Part shown: piece by piece, positions 22,261 to 35,164 of the stretch
Layout: each line of letters begins with the position of its first letter
How positions within the stretch are numbered: the first letter of the stretch is position 1
Assembly (NCBI GenBank): GCA_019454045.1
Contig: SKCR01033645.1
Location: 1 to 64,000, forward strand
Reading direction: 5' to 3'
Source of the DNA: Zanthoxylum bungeanum
Lineage: Eukaryota > Streptophyta > Magnoliopsida > Sapindales > Rutaceae
DNA: 64,000 bases
Made by a program: the position numbers and the translations under genes
Notes under the pieces: model-generated
The model's database searches: none
Told to the model about the DNA's origin: nothing
The model's input: the letters and a program-made list of their open reading frames with translations, nothing else

Positions 22261-23424
22261 CGGTAAGTTGGAGTTCCAATAGATTTGTTGGTTTTTTCCT
22301 TATATTGGATTGTATACAAGTTAATGTATAAATTTTATGTTAAATTTTTATATTATGTTGTTTCGTGATTCTTAAATCCTTGGTTGAGATATACTCCGAA
22401 AATAAGTTTCACGTATTTATCTAGAGAATCATGAATATGTCGCGACACACATGAATTGTACATAATAGAGATTTCACGTTCTCATCTATATATCTGATAC
22501 AATTTGGTTAGCCTAACAAATGGACTATACGCTCTTCCTAGAACTCGACTTGTATGGTTTAGCGCGGTTATCTGTAGTCGTAATAATTTGTGAGTGAGCG
22601 AATTATGGATACAAAATATTTTTGTGACAGATATACCTGAACCTAAATAGTCCCACTAATAAAGTGTACTTGTAGAGCATTATGATAATTAATTGCAAAT
22701 AATATGTATTTTTCGTAACGTTACATATGTTTGAGTCTTTTCATATCTAATGTGTACAAGTAAGATACATAATTTGATTAGATATACATTAGAATTTTGA
22801 CACATGTCAAATAAATAATTATTTATTATAGAAAATTTTAGGAATATTCTTAAATTTATCTAATTAATTTATTATTAAAGCTTATAAGATAAGCTTTGTG
22901 ACATAGCAAAACTTTGGCCATGTATTTGACTTAATTTTGGACATGTATATTAAGTTTCAAAATTATAAAAAAGAAAATGCATCTCCCTTTAAATACACCA
23001 TATTTGGCCAAGCTAAAGAAGATGAAAAATTAATTTTCCATTTTAGGTTTTGTCTTTTAAGCTTGAGAGAGAGGATAAATTAGGGTTTTTAATTTGGTTG
23101 AGTGAAACATCAAATTGAAAGTATGAACGGATTGCTTAGGAGCTTAAACAAAGACTTATAAGTGGATTAAGGTAATTCTTATTATCCCTACCTTTTGTGT
23201 TGTAAATTATTCACAATTTGTCACTAGTTAGTTGTTGGGGCGGTAGTGGGACCCCTAGGGTCGGATTGGTGTCCCGCGCAACGGAAGTGGGTCTAACCCG
23301 TAGATATCAAGCATGGGTTTATTTTTTATATTATTTTAATGAAAATTATATTCCGTTACGAGTCGGTAGGAAAAAATGGAAACCAAATCAGAGTTCGAAA
23401 ACTCCGAAACGGAGAAAATTGAAG

Positions 23425-23640
23425 TTTCAGCGCTCATAAGCATCAGCTCTCAGCGCGCCACGACGCCCAAGCATACGAGTCGCGACGTCTAATATGTGAA
23501 TGTCAGCGCCGCGCCGCGCAAGGGTTAGCGTTGTGACTCTTAATTTGTAAGAGCTCGATGTCGCATCGCGCAAAGATTTGAGTCGCAACGCCATAAGATT
23601 TGAAAGCTCGGTGTCGCGATGCTGCTCTTTGTAAAAAATT
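23425..23640 (-). repeat. CG-rich TCGCGACG motif cluster in Copia family-A LTR
   Basis: Words such as CAGCGCGCCACGACGCCC, GAGTCGCGACGTC, GCATCGCGC and TGTCGCGATGC alternate with AT-rich spacers. The same cluster occurs at 43855-43990 and 50040-50210 in the other family-A LTRs. Confidence 0.65.
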
Positions 23641-26428
23641 GGCATAGAGTATTTTAACCTTCAAATAAATTCTAAACACTTCCAAACATACATGCATTCT
23701 AAATACATATATGTATTTCTTTGAATCAAAATATAAACTAGAATAGAATCCACAATGAAATGACTCATGAACAATTCTACGTCACTCAAAGGCAATCAAG
23801 TGATTTTAGAATGGTAGCCATAGCTCCAAGCTATCATCTAGAGTTCCAAACTCTAATTTAATGTTTCATGTCCAACATGAACATATTTGACCCAATTATA
23901 AGCATATTGTGTTTATGCTTCCAAAGCATGCATACACAATTCATTAGCCTAATTTCAACTTCAAACTATGTTATTATGTATCCAATACATAATACATCCT
24001 TATATATTTCATTAATGAAAACAACTCACTGATGAAAACATAGTTTTAGAGAAGATCAAACTCACCTAGTAAGCTTGATTTCAAGATCCAATCTTTTCCC
24101 CCTTGTTGAAATATTGTGGAGAACTTCCAAAGTTAGCAAGCTTGACTCCAAGATCCAATCTTGACTCCAATGCTAGTAAGCTTCATTTCAAGATCCAATC
24201 TTGATTTCTCCTTATTGAAATATTGTAGAGAACTTCCAAAGCTTCTCTAAACACTTCTTTTACTTAGACTAATATTTCTAATTCTTACTCGTTTGAGCTT
24301 TCACAAGCTTAACTTTCTTAAGCTCAAGCTTAATTAAAACCTTGCTCAAGCTTGCCTTTTATAGTAAAACTTATTTCATTTTTAATTAATAAAAAGTCTT
24401 AATCATCTTTTAGATAGGCTTAATCAAATTTGTCCAAATATGTATAATTAGGTGTGACTAATCACCTTTGGCTACCACTTTGATTTAATCTAATTAAATC
24501 AAGACAAAGATTAGCAAATGGATTGGTTCATTGTATGATTTAATACAATTAAATCAAGCCAAATACACCTATAATTACATAGTTGTAATTACCAAAATAT
24601 CATCCAGTGGTAGAAATATTTATGAAATTACAACAAAGCCCTTGTGTGATTTTGGATTAATCTAAATAATCCAATTGGGTCAAAGTAAATAATTAATGTT
24701 ATCCAATAACACTTAATTATTTTAGTTGATAATTATAATATCAAATATTATTTATTATCAAAAAATTTCAGCTATCCAAGTACTTAAAGAATACACTTTA
24801 TATTGTGGGACTCTCTAAGTTTAGACAAGTTCGTCATATAAGTCTATCTTATATGTATGCAATTCGGCCACCTCCAAATTTGAGAAGAACATGAACGACC
24901 TTTTTGAACTATACAAGTTGAGATCATCACATATGTTTAACAATCACTCCGTCGTAAGTTATCCGAGTTGTGCTTAGGAAATATAGATTACACCGTCAAG
25001 TTTCCGAGGCGCATATCTCATGTCGACATGTCCAAAATTCTTTACAGCTAATTAGAAACCATTTCTGATATATGCAATACACCTTAGGTGATCGGCTTTG
25101 GCGCAAAGTCTTAAGAATCGTGACTTACTCACATAGATGCTCAAACCCTTTATAGTACACATACGGGCCGACACATTCTATCTTGATACACACTTAATTA
25201 ACGAGTGCATGGACCCAATGAATATCTAATGGCCAGACCATGAAAGGTATTTGACATACATGGTATCAAAGTATGAAGGATCACACACAAAATCAATGTT
25301 ATCATATAGTCAAAAGATCACATATGCTACTCGACTCAAGAGATTCTTATTGACGGTGGTCTGTACTTCCAACTATTATGAATCACATATGAGTCATTCA
25401 GTATTCGCTACAACGAATACTCACATGTCTATACGAGCTTCTCATACTCATGGTGTTGGAAAAATGCTTATGCATAAGCATTTTGAGGCTCAATTTTAAG
25501 CATGGTCCACTTCGTGTTAGTGGTTGTTATTGAATGATTCAGATACTCCTCCGTGAGTACTTCGAAATGGTATATTCATATGCTTAAAATGATGCTTGGG
25601 TGAATGAGAAATTTTTGCTCAAAGTTCACCCATTGGTGTTGGAAAATAAAGAAAAGTAAGCTTGTCCCATATGGAAAGCTATAGAGTGAATATTATGCTT
25701 ATATATGATTGCTCATATGTAGATGGGTAAGAGTTATAAGGATAGAGGCTCTCTCTACGTGCGCGGGGGGGGGGGGGGTGCAAATCAAATCCGAATCAAG
25801 CTTGGCTCGTGTGCACCCGCGTGTCCTGCGTACACGAATGTCGGACCAAAATGTGCAGGCCCGGCCTAGCCAATTTTTGGATGTCTCTTTATTTTTTTTT
25901 TCCAAACCTTTTGAATTCCATAACAACTAATTTAATTAGTTTGATGGTTACAACAAGTGAAAAGCCTCCCATTGATGAGATTTAATTGGCATTATAATTT
26001 CTTTTAATAAGGAAGTGTTTTTTCGTTTTTGAAGAACACACACAGTACACACAAGGAAAATACTAGAATTTCGAAAATCTTTTGGGGGAGTTCAAAACAC
26101 TTTGTGGTTCGTTGGAAACAAGATTGGTGGTGCCCATACTTGTTTGTTTCCGTTGCATCCTGGGAAACAAGCGTCTCAAGTTCTACTGCACCTTCGGTAG
26201 GGGGCGAATTTATTTTAAGGAGATTGTTGTCCCCTTCAACAAGCCTCGGAATTCTTCATTGCTTTACTGCTACTGTCAATTGTCCTCTGTTTTATTATTA
26301 TTTCTGTTTACTGTTGTTAATTGTATCACTGTTGTTTATTTTCTTTTCGGTTTACTGCTTGTTCAAAATCGATTGTAAGAACACAGTAAACAAATAAATT
26401 GTAATAGTCTTAAAACAAATTCAACTCT

Positions 26429-27822
26429 GTGGATATGGAAAACAGTCCAAACACAGTAGAATATTGTGGCAGCCCCCGTGGCTGGCCAAAGTGCAGTGGC
26501 AGCCTCTTCGGCTGGCCAACTTGCTTCACTGCTTCTGGGCTTAATATGGCAGCCGCTGTGGCTGGCCAAGGTGTTGCTGCCTCTGTGGCTAGACAACCTG
26601 TTGGACATGTGAGCCATGTCAATCCTGCTGCAGAAAAACCTGAAAAATTCAGTGGACAGAATTTTAAACGGTGGCAGCAGAAAATATTTTTCTACTTGAC
26701 CACGTTGAACCTTGCGAGGTTTCTAAATGAAGATGCTCCTGTACCCGTGGAGGGTGAGATTGATATCAAGTGATCAGTGCGATCGATGCTTGGAAACATT
26801 CGAATTCCTATGTAGGAATTATGTGCTGAATGGGCTGAGTGATTCCTTGTACAGTGTGTATGCCGGGATGAAAACAGCAAAAGGGCTTTGGGAATCTTTA
26901 GACCGAAAATATAAAACTGAGGATGCCGGTACTAAGAAATTTGTCGTAGGTCGTTTCCTAGATTTTAAGATGGTTGATTCCAAAACTGTGTTAAGTCAAG
27001 TACAAGAATTGCAAATTATTCTAGCAGAAATTCATGCTGAGGGGATGGTTTTAAGTGAAACATTCCAAGTAGCATCGATAATTGAAAAACTACCACCTGG
27101 TTGGAAAGATTTCAAGAATTATCTAAAGCATAAGCGAAAAGAAATGAGCATTGAAGACTTGGTTCTTAAGCTTAGAATTGAGGAAGATTACAGAGTATCT
27201 GACAAGAGGGGAATAACTCATGAGGCCAAAGTAAATGTTGTTGAACATGGCTATAAGAACAAGAACCTTAAGAAAAAAAAGGGTCAAAAATGGACCCTCA
27301 AGGAGGAGTTTCCAAGAAATCCAAATTTCAAGGAAAATGCTTCAATTGTGACAAAATGGGTCACAAGTCTTCTGAGTGCAGACTGCCGAAGAAGAAAAAG
27401 AATCAAGAGGCTAATGTGATGGAAAACATGACTCAAGATGTTTCAGACATTAACCTTTCAGCTGTGGTTTCTGAGGTGAATCTGGTGGGTTCTAACCCAA
27501 GAGAGTGGTGGATTGACACTGGTGCCACTCGACATGTGTGCTCGGATAAGAGCATGTTTTCTTCATTTGAGCCTACTGGTAATGAGGAAAAATTATACAT
27601 GGGAAATTCAACAACATCTGAGATTGAAGGTCAAGGCAAGGTGATTCTGAAGATGACCTCTGGGAAAGAGTTGACTTTGAACAACGTTCTGTATGTACCA
27701 GAAATACGAAAGAATCTTGTGTCTGGATCACTTCTGAACAAGCATGGATTCCGGATGGTGTTCGAGTCTGATAAAGTAGTTTTAACTAAAAATGGGATGT
27801 ATGTGGGAAAAGGGCACATAAC

Positions 27823-27863
<41 letters not shown>

Positions 27864-27956
27864 CAATACCGTTAGACAATTACTCTCTACTGGAGTTATT
27901 TCGATTGACTATGTAAAGTCAAAGGATAACATTGCGGATCCGCTAACCAAAGGTTA
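26429..27956 (+). pseudogene. Copia B gag-protease fused by deletion to RNase H tail
   Basis: Translation in shifting frames gives a gag N-terminus with KPEKFSGQNFKRWQQKIFFYL (about 26634-26699), the gag (UBN2-like) body with [19 protein letters not shown] (about 26889-26945) and [20 protein letters not shown] (about 27090-27150). Then come a CCHC zinc knuckle [14 protein letters not shown] (about 27340-27381) and a retroviral-type protease motif WWIDTGATRHVCSD (about 27507-27550). Soon after the GAG-pre-integrase start, the sequence jumps near 27820-27832 to the conserved Copia end, with NGKSRHIRRRHNTVRQLL and KSKDNIADPLTKG followed by a stop at 27954-27956. Integrase, reverse transcriptase and most of RNase H are gone. 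Further frame changes occur near 26760 and at the A8 run near 27275. It is not autonomous. Confidence 0.85.
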
Positions 27957-28618
27957 AATAGAGAGTTGGTTGTGAAATCATCGAGGGGAATGGGACTAAA
28001 CCCCATTAGATAAATTTTATTACGAAGGAAAACCCAACCTTGTTGACTGGAGATCCCAAGATCTAGGTTCAATGGGACAACCTACTCGTAAAAGACATAA
28101 TTGGTTCACTGTGGGGGGTTTACCCTCTAGTCCATTCCTATGGTGAAATGAAATAGTGATGCTCGTATGGATTGAGGTTAAGCAATGCTTTTAATGATTC
28201 TTATGCGTCGGAAATCCGAGCAGAGTATTACGAGATGCTCTTAAATAAGAAATCACCTATGTGAGAGAGAAGGGGGCCGCTTCAAAGGAATTGTACGGGG
28301 CACAATTCTTAGAAACTCTTGCAGAACCAGGTTGATGTTCATGGCCAAAATGAGCATAACAATGAGAACTCAGATGTGTTAGGTAAAACATCTGTGTGAT
28401 ATATGTTCTCCATTTACATGAACGGCAGTACAGTTCAATGACATCGCATCCACTGTCAGCCAGTAAATGAGATATATTTTCACAAGGGAAGGTTCAAAGG
28501 CTGAGGCCTACCTATCCTATGCAGGTGTTGAACCGTTGAACTCTTCTAGGTCAAAATAAAATGTTTTATAAAATAATTTTATTCGACGTTTTTCGCCAAT
28601 TTCATTCATGTGGGGGAT
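27957..28618 (+). other. Copia B 3' untranslated interior and PPT
   Basis: Non-coding sequence between the RNase H tail and the 3' LTR, ending in the polypurine tract TGTGGGGGAT (28610-28618). Confidence 0.7.
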
Positions 28619-30114
28619 TGTTGGAAAAATGCTTATGCATAAGCATTTTGAGGCTCAATTTTAAGCATGGTCCACTTCGTGTTAGTGGTTGTTATTGAAT
28701 GATTCGGATACTCCTCCGTGAGTACTTCGAAATGGTATATTCATATGCTTAAAATGGTGCTTGGGTGAATGAGAAATTGTTGCTCAAAGTTCACCCATTG
28801 GTGTTGGAAAATAAAGAAAAGTAAGCTTGTCCCATATGGGAAAGCTATAGAGTGAATATTATGCTTATATATGATTGCTCATATGTAGATGGGTAAGAGT
28901 TATAAGGATAGAGGCTCTCTCTACGTGCGCGGGGGGGGGGGGGGGGGGTGCAAATCAAATCCGAATCAAACTTGGCTCGTGTGCACCCGCGTGTCCTGCG
29001 TACACGAATGTCGGACCAAAATGTGCAGGCCCGGCCTAGCCAATTTTTGGATGTCTCTTTATTTTTTTTTTCCAAACCTTTTGAATTCCATAACAACTAA
29101 TTTAATTAATTAGTTTGATGGTTACAACAAGTGAAAAGCCTCACATTGATGAGATTTAATTGGCATTATAATTTCTTTTAATAAGGAAGTGTTTTTTTTT
29201 TGTTTTGTTTTTAAGAACACACGAGTACACACAAGGAAAATACTAGAATTTCGAAAATCTTTTGGGGGAGTTCAAAACACTTTGTGGTTCGTTGGAAACA
29301 AGATTGGTGGTGCCCATACTTGTTTGTTTCCGTTGCATCCTGGGAAACAAGCGTCTCAAGTTCTACTGCACCTTCGGTAGGGGGCGAATTTGTTTTAAGG
29401 AGATTGTTGTCCCCTTCAACAAGCCTCGGAATTCTTCATTGCTTTACTGCTACTGTCAATTGTCCATGTTTTATTATTTCTGTTTACTGTTGTTAATTGT
29501 ATCACTGTTGTTTATTTTCTTTTCGGTTTACTGCTTGTTCAAAATCGATTGTAAGAACACAGTAAACAAATAAATTGTAATACATGGTTCATCGGGCTAA
29601 ATCAATAGAACTCCAATTCCAATATACGAGATGTGCTAGTTTTATAGGTTATAGGAATTCGACTGTATTCCAAAACCAACAACTTGGAATACTTACTTTA
29701 GGAATAGTTTATAATAGTAATATTATCCCAATGTCGGACCATCCAGTGTCCAGTATTACTATATGACTATTCTAAGGTCGATGTCATTCTTAGCATATTT
29801 ATCTATCAATCTAATATGCATAATGATATTACCATTTATAAGGTTTAAAATGAAAAAAGTAGTTATTTTATTAATAAATAATAAAATATAATGTACAATA
29901 TATTATTCGGATTGGCGCTCTAAGTATCAACTCCAACATTAGTTACATGAGATGTACCTTTGATTCATGCTTATTTGATATGTTTAAAATGATAAAAATT
30001 GGATTAATTAGTCTAGATATGCCTAATTATTTGATAAATTAATTAAGCTAATTAGTATAATTAGGCCTAATTATGGTGAAAGACACCAAATTGTCATGTT
30101 AGAGTTGTTTGAGC

Positions 30115-30669
30115 TAGGGGTGGCAAAACGAATCAACGAATCGAATTTGTATCGAATCCTAAATGAATCGAATCAAAATATGATGGATTTGTATTCGATT
30201 CATTTATTAAAAGAATCCTAATATCAGGATTCGTATTCGATTCGTTTAATAAACGAATCGAATATGAATATTCGTTTAGTCATGATATTATTTAATAACA
30301 TAATTTACCATAATTGATTTACATTAATTCTTCACAAATATATACATATGAAATATGTAATTAATATATTTACTAAAAATATCTCACCAAATATTGACAA
30401 TATTATTTTTCTATAATAATTAGCCATAATTTCTCATATTTTAATTGAAAAATAACAATAATTAGTAAAATAAAATAATAAAATAATAAAATGAATCCTA
30501 AACGAATAAACGAATCAATGAGCTTAAATTCATATTCGATTCGTTTAATAAATGAATAGAATCGAATTGACCCATTTATTAAACGAATCCATTTTTTCAA
30601 ACCCGTATTCGCTTTAAAGCGAATCGAATCGAACAAATAAATGAATCCTGACCCAAATTGCCACCCCTA
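30115..30669. mobile_element. hAT-type MITE (555 bp)
   Basis: The terminal inverted repeats are TAGGGGTGGCAA / TTGCCACCCCTA, a typical plant hAT end. The perfect 8 bp target duplication GTTTGAGC lies at 30107-30114 and 30670-30677. The interior is full of GATTCGTTTA / TAAACGAATC words in both orientations and codes for nothing. The 77-codon frame on the minus strand is not a gene. Confidence 0.92.
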
Positions 30670-31398
30670 GTTTGAGCCACTCCTTGCTTAGATAAAATTT
30701 TTCTTGAGTTACTTTTTGGTGGTTGACTCTTAATTGGTAATTAGCGAATTGGATTTGTATGATTTTAAATTAATTAGGATATTAATTTAATTAATTTAAT
30801 TATGTCTTAATTTGTGAAATTGAGGTGTTGTGGATGAAATTGGATGTGTAATAATGAGTAGAAAATTTTTTTGAAATTTTTTAAATTGTTACATAAGCAT
30901 TTTGAGAATTTTCCTTAAATATCGAATTAGAGATAAAATCATAATTTTCTGAAATTACGATTATTTGGCCATTGTTATAGTAATCAGAATACTGTAGCAA
31001 TATCTAATGTGTGTAGAAAAATTCTCAGAATCATTCTAGTAGTGTTTGAGAATTTTCTACATTATGGGCAAAATGGTAATTTGCTAAAATAAAAGGGATC
31101 AATCATTGCTACAGTAATTGGATAAGTGCAGCAATGGGCTAGTAAGATTTTATGACTGATCCAGTTATCTGGTTCGACGATCTAGTAAATCGGTTGATGT
31201 GTAACCGCGAAAAGTATTTTCGAAAATTTTACCCTGAGTTTATGTGTAATAACACTTTAATATTCGATATTAATAAGTTATATAGGTGAAATATGAATAT
31301 ATTATAGATAAATGATACCGATTAATTTATCCGAAATAAAATTATTTTAAAAATCAATTTCACATGTCGACGTGCTTCCGTTGCATTTACCCCCAACA

Positions 31399-32005
31399 AT
31401 ATTATGAATATATTATGAGGAGAAGTAGCAATCTCTCATTAATAAAACGAGAATAAACCACAATTTACTTTAGTAAAGTTGCGGGATTTCCATGAGTGGT
31501 CACAAGTGGCTAACATTGATGTACCCACTCATATCAGTTACTATAATATATATATATATATATTATAAAGTAGACCTTAGAATTTCACTCTAATAGCCTT
31601 TTTACAGAATTCGGCAACTTAGTTAAGTTATGAGATACCGTATTTGGTCTCCATTGTAGTTTAATATAACATATTATAAATAAACAAATATAATTGCAAA
31701 TCACTAGTTAGACATTGGTAAAGTTCAAGTATCTACATGCATTATATTTTGAGCAATGACATGTCCATGAACAATAGCAAAAATATTAAAATAAAATTAC
31801 TCAAAGACAAATAATATTTAACTAAAAGACATAATTTTACTTGCATTATATTTCGTACAATCAAGTAATGGAAGCTTAAGAATAATGAGTATATAATAAT
31901 TAAAGGAAAATTATTAGAACAAGTAAATTGGAATGCAAAAGAAAAAGCTAACCAACTATGACAGAACATGACCACTAAAGTTAGAACGATATTCAAATAA
32001 CCTGT
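31399..32005. other. AT-rich spacer, no gene recognised
   Basis: Contains an (AT)n tract near 31543-31563 followed by TTATAAAGTAGA, which resembles a Helitron 5' end. No matching 3' end was found. Frames on the minus strand (31742-31996, 32022-32243) are hydrophobic low-complexity translations and are not supported. Confidence 0.4.
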
Positions 32006-34029
32006 TAGAAAATCGAAAGGATTAGCCCCAAAAGGTAAAGAATCCTAGTGGTGGATTGAAGTTGTTCAACACAAGATCAGGGCTAAAAGAGCTTATTTCA
32101 AAGCTTGGAATGAATTTAGAAATAATAATAGACTGAAAAATTATAAACTGGCAAAGCAGAAAATGAAAATGGAAATGAGCGAGATGAAAGCAGCAACATA
32201 TGAGGACTTTTATAAGAGGTTGGGTATCAAAGAAGAAAGGCAAAGTAATAGTTACTAGTGAAGAGATTAAAGAAAGATGGAGAATGTACTTTTATTAGTT
32301 ATTTAATGTTGGAAATGAGATGGATATAGATCTTTAAGAGCCAGGATGCTTAGAAAAAATTTGAATTATACATTCTACCGAAGAATTCAATGATCTGAGG
32401 TAAAAGATGTATTAGCAAAGTTGAAGAACGGGAAAACAGTTGGGTCAGATGTAATCCCAATAGAAGTGTGGAAATGTATATGAGAAAAGAGAATAACCTA
32501 GCTAACTAAGTTATTCGATGTTGACTTAAAAACCAAGAAAATATCATAGAAATGGAGTATGTAAGGTCCGACCCAATTAGTCAGATATTATATGATCTAA
32601 CAGCCCGGGACTGGCTCAGCAACCTGGCTCTCTGGCCCCTCACGATTTTGTTTTTGGCATGGGCCCAAGCCCACCAAAAAGGTCTTTTCCGAGTTGAGGG
32701 CGTCACAATACTTATAAATCTATCCTCAAGATTTGTCACAAGCAATGTAGGATACTACGATCCATCCCCCCCATAGGCCCAACGTCTTCGTTGGCACATT
32801 GTTTATTAGGACCCAAATCTGATATCATTTGCAATGTCCAATCTAATTAGTCAGATATTGTCCACTTTGACGGCCTAGGGATCGTCCCAACAACTCGGCC
32901 CTTAACTGTTTTATTTTTAGCATGGGCCTAAGTTTACACATTGTATTTTTTATGTTTAGCCTGATGATGAGTCTCTTATGGGGACACCTTCTAAAAGTTG
33001 GGGAAATGTGAAGATGAATGCCGAAAAAGAAATGAATTCCAGGGACCATGACCAAAAGCCGATCAGACATCGCCTATGTCCGGCCAACCTTACTTCTAGC
33101 CAGTAAGCTGGCCTGATGTACCTTGAAAATCCTAAATCTTGCCGGATATGACACTACTATTAGTGACTATGTAGATTGATGGTTACATAAGTTTAGGGAT
33201 TTGATTGTAACCGGTCGGACATGTATCGAGTTTTTGTCTCACGTGAAAAACCAAATCAACTGAAATCATGAGGTTAAATAAAATATGGTTGGATATACAC
33301 CCCAAACCCTACATTCGTTCGGACATAAGTCAAGTTGTAACTGCAGACAGATTTCCAATCACCTGAGACAGATAAGAGGGAATGAAGAGATTCTGTTTCC
33401 TTTTCATTTTCAAATTATTCTCTTGCACTACAAAAAGGGCTTTACCCTTCACAAAGAATGAAATTGGAAATTACCTGGAGGAGACCCTGTTAAAACCCAA
33501 AAAAAAATAGTAGAGACACAAAACCATCATTTAAAGTTCCCTTCGATCCGGTGTGAATCCAACATAAACCTTGTAACGATCGACAATCTCGACGACCGGT
33601 GATCTCAACTACTGTTTCATTCTAGGATGAATGTTACATAATATAAGTTATGTTGAACACTTATAAATTCATGAATTGACCTTGGGGACAACCGATATTC
33701 CTCGAATTTTTGATACGAAATTGTACGATGGTTCATTTCGGCCAGCCCACGATGTTTGGGCCATAACTTTCTCATAAAAACTTTGATTTTTATGTAATTT
33801 ATATCACCGGAAAGCTAAGATCGAGATCTATAACTTCCACATTGAATAGTTTCCAAATTCAAAACAGAAACGGATTGAAAATACTAATAAAAAATTTGAA
33901 TGAATAATATCTGAGGGTCATTCTTGTAAATTCTCAAAGTTTCTCCCAATTTTCTAAATCCTTCTAATTTCGACGGCCCAAATATAAAAGGGGGATAATA
34001 TTCATATATCCCTAAAATTAAAAACATAA

Positions 34030-34092
34030 AGAAGAAAAACGTGGAAGAAGAAGAAGAAGAAAGAGAGAGAAAGGAAGAAGTAGAGAAGAGGC
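34030..34092 (+). repeat. GA-rich tract in LARD LTR
   Basis: A GAAGAAGAAG/AGAGAGA purine tract. The homologous tract is at 40494-40566 and, in reverse complement, at 9890-9965 in the solo LTR. Frames 33884-34099 (-) and 40420-40632 (-) are Ser/Leu/Phe low-complexity artefacts of it. Confidence 0.6.
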
Positions 34093-34459
34093 ATGGCATT
34101 CATGAGAAACTTATAGGATGATAAATCCAAAAAAAATGAGGTAAGATCATTTGACCCAAATCTTGGATTGAGAAGTTTTGTTGATTTAATGGTATATGAA
34201 TGTTAGGAGCATACTAGGCATTGTATTTAGTAACATATGGGCATGGAAATTGATTGTGTTTAGTAAAAATCAAATACTTGGAAACCCTAAAGTATTGAGT
34301 TAATTGGGGCTATGAGATTAAAGAGTTAAGTGGATTGAGGAGTGTTGGTTTAGCAAGAATTCATATTGAAATTTAAAGAATGGATGAGTAAAAAGTGTGA
34401 TATGGAAGAGTGTTGAGCAAACTAGGCATAAAAATGGTAGTAAAGACCTGAAAATAGCC

Positions 34460-34640
34460 TAGCATCGTGACGAAGAACGCTCTGCGTACTGAGAATTTTG
34501 TCTGATAAGTTTATGAAATTGTGCGCGTCACGAGCGGAAGGCCCGATGTCGCGATGCGAAAACAGAGTTGCTCATTCGTTCATCCGTGTATGTGCGCGTC
34601 GCGACGCCCAAAAAGTCCGAGTCACGATGCGTGACCAAAT
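34460..34640 (+). repeat. CGTCGCGACGC motif cluster, LARD 5' LTR
   Basis: Contains TGTCGCGATGCG, GTGCGCGTCGCGACGCCC and AGTCACGATGCGTGACC. The 3' LTR counterpart at 40950-41130 is partly decayed by C-to-T and G-to-A changes. Confidence 0.65.
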
Positions 34641-35164
34641 AATTCCCCAAATCAATTTTAAATCATTCCATATTCACCCTAGCGTGTTAGAGGCCACCCT
34701 AAGGGTCTCGTATCAGTTCGTGTATACATGTTACATCATGGTATAAATACGACATGCCTTGAAATAATAATAAGTGCTTGAGTGGATAAATTTAGATTAA
34801 TTCAGAATATGTTCCCCAGCCTACTTTCTATTATAGATCATCGCATGAACCACAAATTTCTTCAGCAAAGTGAAGAAAGTCTAGCGGGACTTCAAATAGG
34901 ACTTCAAATCAGTGAGTTGACACTTTTTTTTTAAGTTGATTTTCATTATGTTATTTTTCATATCAAACTTATTTTTACGCACTTAGGGCGTTAGCCAGTT
35001 TTATCACAGTTATTTCATGAAAGAGTATGTTTTAAGAAATGTTTTAGAAAAAAGTAATTTTAAGAGCTTGAGATTTATGATTTTCGAGGCACGAGGGAAA
35101 AACTCACCTCAGTATGTAACTTTGTCACATATATGAAATTGACGGAGAGGACATGTGCACATGT

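Larger units (their letters stand above)
25454..29582 (+). mobile_element. Copia retrotransposon 'Copia B' with large pol deletion
   Basis: The LTRs are 25454-26406 (953 bp) and 28619-29582 (964 bp). Both start TGTTGGAAAAATGC and end TAAATTGTAATA, and they are flanked by the perfect duplication CATGG (25449-25453 and 29583-29587). A polypurine tract ATGTGGGGGAT abuts the 3' LTR. The LTRs differ by roughly a dozen substitutions plus small indels, so insertion is recent. The interior keeps gag, protease and only the very end of RNase H. Each LTR carries a G-run after ACGTGCGC, 14 G in the left copy (25765-25778) and 18 G in the right (28931-28948). Confidence 0.92.
23233..29938 (-). mobile_element. 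Family-A solo LTR (A5) carrying a nested Copia B
   Basis: It starts TGTTGGGGCGG and ends CTCCAACA, flanked by the perfect duplication TTAGT (23228-23232 and 29939-29943). The true LTR is about 2.57 kb; the middle is Copia B (25454-29582). No PBS lies on its left, so it is a solo LTR. It is closer to the LTRs at 43666 and 49860 than to A3, for example in the CAATTCGGCCACCTCC region and the start GGGACCCCTAGGGT. Confidence 0.88.
22261..31398 (+). mobile_element. Family-A-related Copia LTR in + orientation (A8), interrupted by a solo LTR and a MITE
   Basis: The left part (to 23232) contains GAGTGAGCGAATTATGGATAC and TAGTCCCACTAATAAAGTGTACT, the same blocks as A2 near 16340-16430. The sequence resumes at 29944 after the A5 insertion and ends ...TTACCCCCAACA at 31398, the canonical family end. 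The hAT MITE at 30115-30669 is a second insertion. The left boundary is uncertain. Confidence 0.6.

Noticed and set aside
26029..26397. 122-codon and overlapping 98-codon frames near 26.1-26.4 kb, repeated at 29.2-29.57 kb
   Set aside because: They lie inside the two LTRs of Copia B and are present twice for that reason. No domain.
31543..31600. Second Helitron beginning in the AT tract
   Set aside because: The start resembles the Helitron at 11726, but no CTAG end with a hairpin was found downstream.
33567..33571. Target duplication for the LARD element (AACCT / TATTT)
   Set aside because: Only two of five bases agree. Accepting it would need several decay events, so I report none.
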